NCBI RefSeq assembly: GCF_008728635.1
Contig: NZ_CP044285.1
Span: 1,674,001-1,738,000 of the forward strand
Source of the DNA: Hymenobacter baengnokdamensis
Lineage (GTDB): Bacteria > Bacteroidota > Bacteroidia > Cytophagales > Hymenobacteraceae
Direction of reading: 5' to 3'
DNA length: 64,000 bases
Part shown: piece after piece, positions 60,176 through 64,000 of the stretch
Layout of the letters: the number at the start of each line of letters is the position of its first letter
Position numbering within the stretch: position 1 is the first letter of the stretch
The notes under the pieces: model-generated
The model's database searches: none
What the model saw: the letters and a program-made list of their open reading frames with translations, nothing else
Told to the model about the DNA's origin: nothing
Program-made: the position numbers and the translations under genes

Positions 60176-61563
60176 TGTCTACTACTCCCTACATGAACCC
60201 GGCGGCCACCGTCGCCTTCCTGCCTAAGATAAGCGCGGCCGTGCGCCTCAATGCCGGCGCCGGGCTACCCCCGGCTGAGCAGCCCGGCGCCACCCCGACC
60301 GCGCCCTTCGTGCGCGACCTGACCCTGGGCACCGGGCCCATTGCCCGCTGGGGCTACGACAACCTGGAGCCCCAGCGTATCCTGGCCGACATCCGCGACA
60401 ACACTATTCTGCTCTCGGGCCTCGACTGGAAAGCCCGCGCCCTGTACGGTGGCGGGCTCATGTACGGTACGTTCACCTACGGCGACGACGGCGCCGAAAC
60501 GTTCAAGCCCCTGCGTTTGCCCCAGGTCGAGAACTTCGTGCGCCGCAACCAGCTGCACCGCTGGGCAATGGGCACGGCCCAGGACGTGGTGACGTTCGCC
60601 AACGCGTTCCCGGAGCTGATTGTGAGCAAGGACCGGAGCGAGATTACTAACATCACGCGCCAGAAAGTGCCGTTTTGCCGCTGGGCCCGCCAGAACCCAG
60701 CGACGGGCTTTATCGAGAACTGCTTTATAAATGCCAACTGGTTCCATTGGACCAGTGAAAACGACATCTATACCAGCAAGGTGCCGGTTATTCTGCCCGG
60801 CTACGACCTGATAGACTCGCTGCGCGACGACCGCCGGGGCTACAAGTACATCTACCCGCTGAGCTACCCTAGCCACAGCGAGACGTTTTACCAGCTGCAA
60901 AACTGGAACGCGGCCCGCACCAGCGGCTGGCTCAAGGTCGCCAAATCCATCCCGGAATTCAAGCAGCACCTGTTTGAAAACCAGATTTCCATCAAGTACC
61001 TCATTGAGGTCAGCACCTGGTGGTGGAAGTGGAAGTACGGCGAAAACTGGGAAAGTCTGCCCCTGGAGCAGCGCCAGAAGCACATGAACGACGAGCTGGA
61101 GCGGTTCGAGAATTTCATGGTCGGCACCCACGCCACCGGCAACTCGCTGATGGTGACGTTTCACAGTGACCCCATCACGCAAAAAGAGTTTGCGGGCTGG
61201 AAAATCACGGCGGTTGATAACAAAATCAAGGACGGCATTTACGTGGAGGATAGCCAGGAGGCTAGCCTGCACCTGTATTCGACCCTCGATATCGACCCCA
61301 CCCTGCGCGGCATCACGCCCGGCAAGTCAATGGGCGGCGGCTCAGGCAGTGATAAGCGGGTGGCTTTTAACCTGTATATCAGTCTCCAGCAGGCTTTTCA
61401 GGACGTGGTGACGGAAGTGCTGCAATTCATCTGTGACTACAACGGCTGGACCGGCCCGGACGGCATGCCCCTGGTATGGCGCTTTCGCAATGCCCTCATT
61501 ACCACGCTCGACACGGGCAGCGAGATGAAAACGCCTACCAAAACCCCTGTAATTCAGTCATAA
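60175..61563 (+). CDS. Portal protein
   Basis: The 462-residue protein has an N-terminal clip/wing region (LTLGTGPIARWGYDNLEPQRILADIRDNTILLSGLDWKARALYGGGLMYG) of the type found in portals ('A.......sg....k......GgG'). It is Trp-rich in the core (WWWKWKYGENWESLP), and the helices GRGSGSDKRVAFNLYISLQQAFQDVVTEVLQFICDYNGW match the portal crown and stem. It forms the dodecameric ring through which terminase pumps DNA. The start lies in the stop of the gene before it, and DUF6712 follows. Confidence 0.72.
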   Translation: MSTTPYMNPAATVAFLPKISAAVRLNAGAGLPPAEQPGATPTAPFVRDLTLGTGPIARWGYDNLEPQRILADIRDNTILLSGLDWKARALYGGGLMYGTFTYGDDGAETFKPLRLPQVENFVRRNQLHRWAMGTAQDVVTFANAFPELIVSKDRSEITNITRQKVPFCRWARQNPATGFIENCFINANWFHWTSENDIYTSKVPVILPGYDLIDSLRDDRRGYKYIYPLSYPSHSETFYQLQNWNAARTSGWLKVAKSIPEFKQHLFENQISIKYLIEVSTWWWKWKYGENWESLPLEQRQKHMNDELERFENFMVGTHATGNSLMVTFHSDPITQKEFAGWKITAVDNKIKDGIYVEDSQEASLHLYSTLDIDPTLRGITPGKSMGGGSGSDKRVAFNLYISLQQAFQDVVTEVLQFICDYNGWTGPDGMPLVWRFRNALITTLDTGSEMKTPTKTPVIQS

Positions 61564-61564
61564 C

Positions 61565-62572
61565 ATGCCGCTACTTACTACTATCGAAGAATTTCGGGCT
61601 GGCGTACCCGTCAACCTGAGCAGCAGCATTGCGCTGATTACCGGGGCGCTGGCGGCGGCCGAACGGCGCCACATCATTCCCGTGCTGGGCCGGCCCCAGT
61701 ACAAGGAGTTGTGCGACGCCTACGCGGCCAACAGCCTGAGCACGGTGCAGGCCGAATTGCTGGCGGCGGTGCAGGTGGCGCTGGCCAACCTGGCCTACGC
61801 GCCCTATATCACGATTGCCCAGCTCGACCTTTCGGACGCCGGCATTCGGATACAGACCGACGCCAACAACAAAACGGCGTTTCAGTGGCAGATTGACGAC
61901 CTACGTGAGTACCTAACGGAAACCGGCTATACCGCGCTCGATGACGTGCTCAGCGTGCTCGATGAAAACAAGGACGAGTTTCCGCTGTGGAAAAGCAGCG
62001 TAGCGTATACCTACAACAAGGGCCTGCTGCTGAACAACGCCGTCGATTTTGACAGCTACTACCGCATTGCCCAGTCCCGGCGCACATTCCTGGCCCTGGT
62101 GCCGCTCATTAGTCAAGTCGAGCACTTCAGCCTGGAGCCGGTGTTGTCGGCCGAATTCTGCCAGGCCGTGCGCGACGAGCTGGCCACTGGCACCGTGAGC
62201 GACGACACCCAGGCCGCGCTCAAGCTCTTGCAGCCGGCGCTGGCCAACCTAACCGTAGCCGAGGCCGTGCTGGAGCTAGGCGTGGACCTGGCTGAGGGCG
62301 GCCTGGTGGTGAAAGAACTTGACAAGACGACTACCAACAACCGCGTGCGCAAGCAGGCCAGCGACACGATTCTGAGCCTGAAGCGCAGCCAGGCGCTGGA
62401 AAAGGGCCGCGCCTACCTGCGTGACCTACTGGCCCTGCTCCAGGCCAAGGCCAGCGCGACGGTCTACCCCGCATTTTTCAATTCGGCTGCCTTCGTGCCG
62501 CCGCCTCCACCCCCTGACCCCAATGCCCCGCCCATCCACCACCACCGCCGCAGGGTCTATAACGCCTGCTAA
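61565..62572 (+). CDS. DUF6712-like head-tail connector protein
   Basis: The 335-residue, mostly helical protein begins LLTTIEEFRAGVPVNLSSSIALITGALAAAERRHIIPVLGRPQYKELCDAY, the pattern of DUF6712, which occurs next to portal genes in Bacteroidota prophages. It ends in a Pro/His-rich tail (PPPPPPDPNAPPIHHHRRR). It starts one base after the portal stop. A role as head-tail adaptor is inferred from position and helical content. Confidence 0.7.
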   Translation: MPLLTTIEEFRAGVPVNLSSSIALITGALAAAERRHIIPVLGRPQYKELCDAYAANSLSTVQAELLAAVQVALANLAYAPYITIAQLDLSDAGIRIQTDANNKTAFQWQIDDLREYLTETGYTALDDVLSVLDENKDEFPLWKSSVAYTYNKGLLLNNAVDFDSYYRIAQSRRTFLALVPLISQVEHFSLEPVLSAEFCQAVRDELATGTVSDDTQAALKLLQPALANLTVAEAVLELGVDLAEGGLVVKELDKTTTNNRVRKQASDTILSLKRSQALEKGRAYLRDLLALLQAKASATVYPAFFNSAAFVPPPPPPDPNAPPIHHHRRRVYNAC

Positions 62573-62576
62573 GCTC

Positions 62577-62930
62577 ATGTCAGATACTTCGGCTACCCTC
62601 GAAAAACTGGAAATCAGCGAGCACAAGACCCGCAACTGGGCGCTGCTTGGGCTGTGTGGCGCCCTGGTGCTGCTGGTGCAGGGCTTCTTTACCTACGTCA
62701 TCACGTCCACGGCCACCGAGATGCGCGATACCAACCGCACGCTTAACGAGCTAGTGACTAATCAGAAAGTGGCCCAGACCCAAATGGATTTTATCAAGCA
62801 GGAAGTTGCTGACTTGCAAAATGCCAAAAAGGATGCCGCCGCCGTGCACCTGGCCCACGATACGCGCCTAAACTCCGTCGAGCAGCGGCTGGCCCTGCAC
62901 GACCAATGGATGCAAGCCCACACTAAATAA
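62577..62930 (+). CDS. Single-helix membrane protein with coiled coil
   Basis: The protein has 117 residues from ATG 62577; the upstream in-frame region runs inside the previous gene and is rejected. One membrane helix spans about 22-43 (LGLCGALVLLVQGFFTYVI), followed by an extended coiled coil (MRDTNRTLNELVTNQKVAQTQMDFIKQEVADLQ). This is the layout of a spanin- or holin-associated protein, in line with the lysis genes that follow. Confidence 0.62.
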   Translation: MSDTSATLEKLEISEHKTRNWALLGLCGALVLLVQGFFTYVITSTATEMRDTNRTLNELVTNQKVAQTQMDFIKQEVADLQNAKKDAAAVHLAHDTRLNSVEQRLALHDQWMQAHTK

Positions 62931-62958
62931 CCCTTCACCCTTTATCAATCAATACTAT

Positions 62959-63606
62959 ATGTTAGTAACCCTAATCTGGTTTAGCCCCCTTATTTTGCTG
63001 CTACTGGCCCTGCTAGTGCAGCATCTTTCGCCCCCGCTCTACGCCCGCACCTTTGGCCGGGTGCTCGCGAGGGTCGGCGCGGTAAAAGCCCGCGCCCTGG
63101 CCAGACTGGCCAGCCTACACAGCCAGCTGGTAGCCTACTACCAGGCGGCTGATGGCTACCTCAAATTTGCCACTTCCGCGCTGCTGGTAGCCGTGGGCAT
63201 CTTCCTGGTATTGCCGCCCGTGCTGCGCCTGTTCTACCCCACGGCCGGCGGATTCGACCAGGGCACGATTAACACGCTGGCCCTGGCCGCGCTCCAGTAT
63301 TTCGCGGCGGCTCAGCTGGCCCTGTTCACTTACAAGCGCCTGCTGCCTGGCTTTTACGCCTACTTGGTCGATACGCTTCAGGATAAGGTGCTGGAAAACG
63401 TGACGGGCGAATTGGAGGCCCAGCTGCTGCACCCGGAGACGCTCGACACGGGCCTGCTGCCCGTGCTTATCGAACACCGCAAACTCTTAGAATTAAAATT
63501 TACTATCCGATGCAAAAGATTGTATTTCTGCTTCTTGCCTTTGGCCTTTTTCTTCATTGGGGCCCAGCTCGCGCTCACGACGGTACTGACCGTCGTGCCG
63601 CATTAA
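62959..63606 (+). CDS. Multi-pass membrane protein in the lysis module (holin-like)
   Basis: The 215-residue protein has three to four membrane helices, at about 4-22, 70-90, 100-130 and 190-210. It lies directly before and partly over the endolysin gene; its last 97 bases also encode the endolysin's signal peptide in another frame. Holin function is inferred from this position. The family is not recognised. Confidence 0.6.
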   Translation: MLVTLIWFSPLILLLLALLVQHLSPPLYARTFGRVLARVGAVKARALARLASLHSQLVAYYQAADGYLKFATSALLVAVGIFLVLPPVLRLFYPTAGGFDQGTINTLALAALQYFAAAQLALFTYKRLLPGFYAYLVDTLQDKVLENVTGELEAQLLHPETLDTGLLPVLIEHRKLLELKFTIRCKRLYFCFLPLAFFFIGAQLALTTVLTVVPH

Positions 63607-64000
63607 GAAAAGCGTACCTCAGCCAGGTCGGCGTGCGGGAGCGCGGGTTCAATTCGGGCGTAGAAGTGGAAAAATATATTCACTTCGTCGGCGCCCCGGA
63701 GCGTTCGCCCTGGTGCAGCTGCTTTGTGAGCTACTGCCTGCACCTGGCCCACATCGTGACGGCGCGTTTTGGGGCCGCGCGCAGCTGGTTTGACCGCCGG
63801 CATACGGTTTGGGCCAGCGGCCGGCAAGTAGCGGGCCGGCCGTCGCCCCAGCAGGGCGACCTGGTGGGCTACACCTGGGGCGCCGACGAAGTGCACCACG
63901 TCGGCTTTCTCGACGTGTGGGGTACGGGCCCGGCCTGCCAAACAGTCGAGGGCAACACGTCGGGCGGCCGGCAAAGTCGCGAGGGCGACGGCGTGTACGT
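63510..64000 (+). CDS. Secreted CHAP-type endolysin, cut by the window edge
   Basis: The frame is open from ATG 63510 to the window end (163 codons visible). A signal peptide (MQKIVFLLLAFGLFLHW...ARAH) is followed by a CHAP/NlpC-P60-like amidase or peptidase domain: AYLSQVGVRERGFNSG, the nucleophile Cys in PWCSCFVSYCL, His in EVHHVGFLD, and Glu/Asn in VEGNTS. It would cleave peptidoglycan at the end of the lytic cycle. The signal sequence lets it reach the periplasm by Sec, so the preceding membrane protein need not be a canonical large-pore holin. The 97-base overlap with that gene ties their expression. Confidence 0.82.
   Translation, partial: MQKIVFLLLAFGLFLHWGPARAHDGTDRRAALRKAYLSQVGVRERGFNSGVEVEKYIHFVGAPERSPWCSCFVSYCLHLAHIVTARFGAARSWFDRRHTVWASGRQVAGRPSPQQGDLVGYTWGADEVHHVGFLDVWGTGPACQTVEGNTSGGRQSREGDGVY

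Larger units (their letters stand above)
37741..64000. mobile_element. Prophage (right end beyond the window)
   Basis: The repressor and two accessory genes run leftward. More than 30 closely packed genes run rightward, many with ATGA, TGATG or GTGA start-stop overlaps. They include a primase-helicase, capsid protease, major capsid protein, terminase, portal and endolysin. No tyrosine integrase is seen; a small serine recombinase (44554) is the only recombinase in view. The left edge lies between the IS element and 37741, and the right edge is not reached. The tape measure and most tail genes are not in view. Confidence 0.85.

Overview
The window looks like a chromosome of a GC-rich Bacteroidota bacterium, most likely Hymenobacter or a close relative (inference). 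Three secreted proteins end in type IX secretion (T9SS type A) sorting domains. Start codons lack Shine-Dalgarno sequences and are preceded by A/T-rich leaders. Promoter-like sites fit the Bacteroidota TTTG-N19-TAnnTTTG pattern. The regulators are of types common in that phylum: PAS-rich kinase, TPR kinase with LuxR regulator, and membrane-bound AraC.

Positions 1-36 kb are host DNA. In order they hold: a secreted M4 metalloprotease cut by the left edge; an AI-2E family permease; small envelope proteins; a T9SS surface protein of repeated beta-sandwich domains; a seven-blade SBBP propeller; a five-PAS histidine kinase with a CheY-like partner; a 2820-residue T9SS protein with eleven DUF11-like repeats and a glycine-rich middle; an orphan LuxR regulator; a GAF-domain gene broken by a one-base deletion in a C-run; a YihY/BrkB membrane protein; a GH13 amylase beside a membrane AraC regulator with an extracytoplasmic starch-binding-like (CBM48/AMPK type) domain; a lipoprotein; a seven-repeat VCBS protein with a T9SS domain; a small outer-membrane barrel; and a TPR histidine kinase/LuxR response regulator pair. 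Two related short inverted-repeat elements (MITE-like) lie at 8.9 and 22.5 kb.

An intact IS5-family (IS1031-like) element sits at 36264-37188 with a 3-bp TTA target duplication. From about 37.7 kb to the right edge the DNA is a prophage. Its left arm (exported protein, Cys-rich membrane protein, repressor) is transcribed leftward. It faces a long rightward arm across an operator/promoter region with three related 12-bp sites. The rightward arm carries small early genes, an ASCH protein, a small serine recombinase, an HNH nuclease, a D5-type primase-helicase, a 300-bp region packed with nine TGTTTCA heptamers (candidate replication origin or control region), tail-fibre-like genes, a capsid protease with a nested scaffold, the major capsid protein, a tail-tube-like protein, a C39-like cysteine peptidase, small and large terminase, portal, a DUF6712 connector, membrane/holin-like proteins and a secreted CHAP endolysin cut by the right edge.

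The strongest unexplained signals are in the prophage. They are the TGTTTCA array, and four promoters sharing TGTCCTT plus a -7 box at an identical 27-nt offset, each 21-28 bases before the first gene of a block. On the host side the CBM-7TM-AraC regulator next to the amylase stands out. All functional calls come from reading the sequence; no database search was possible.
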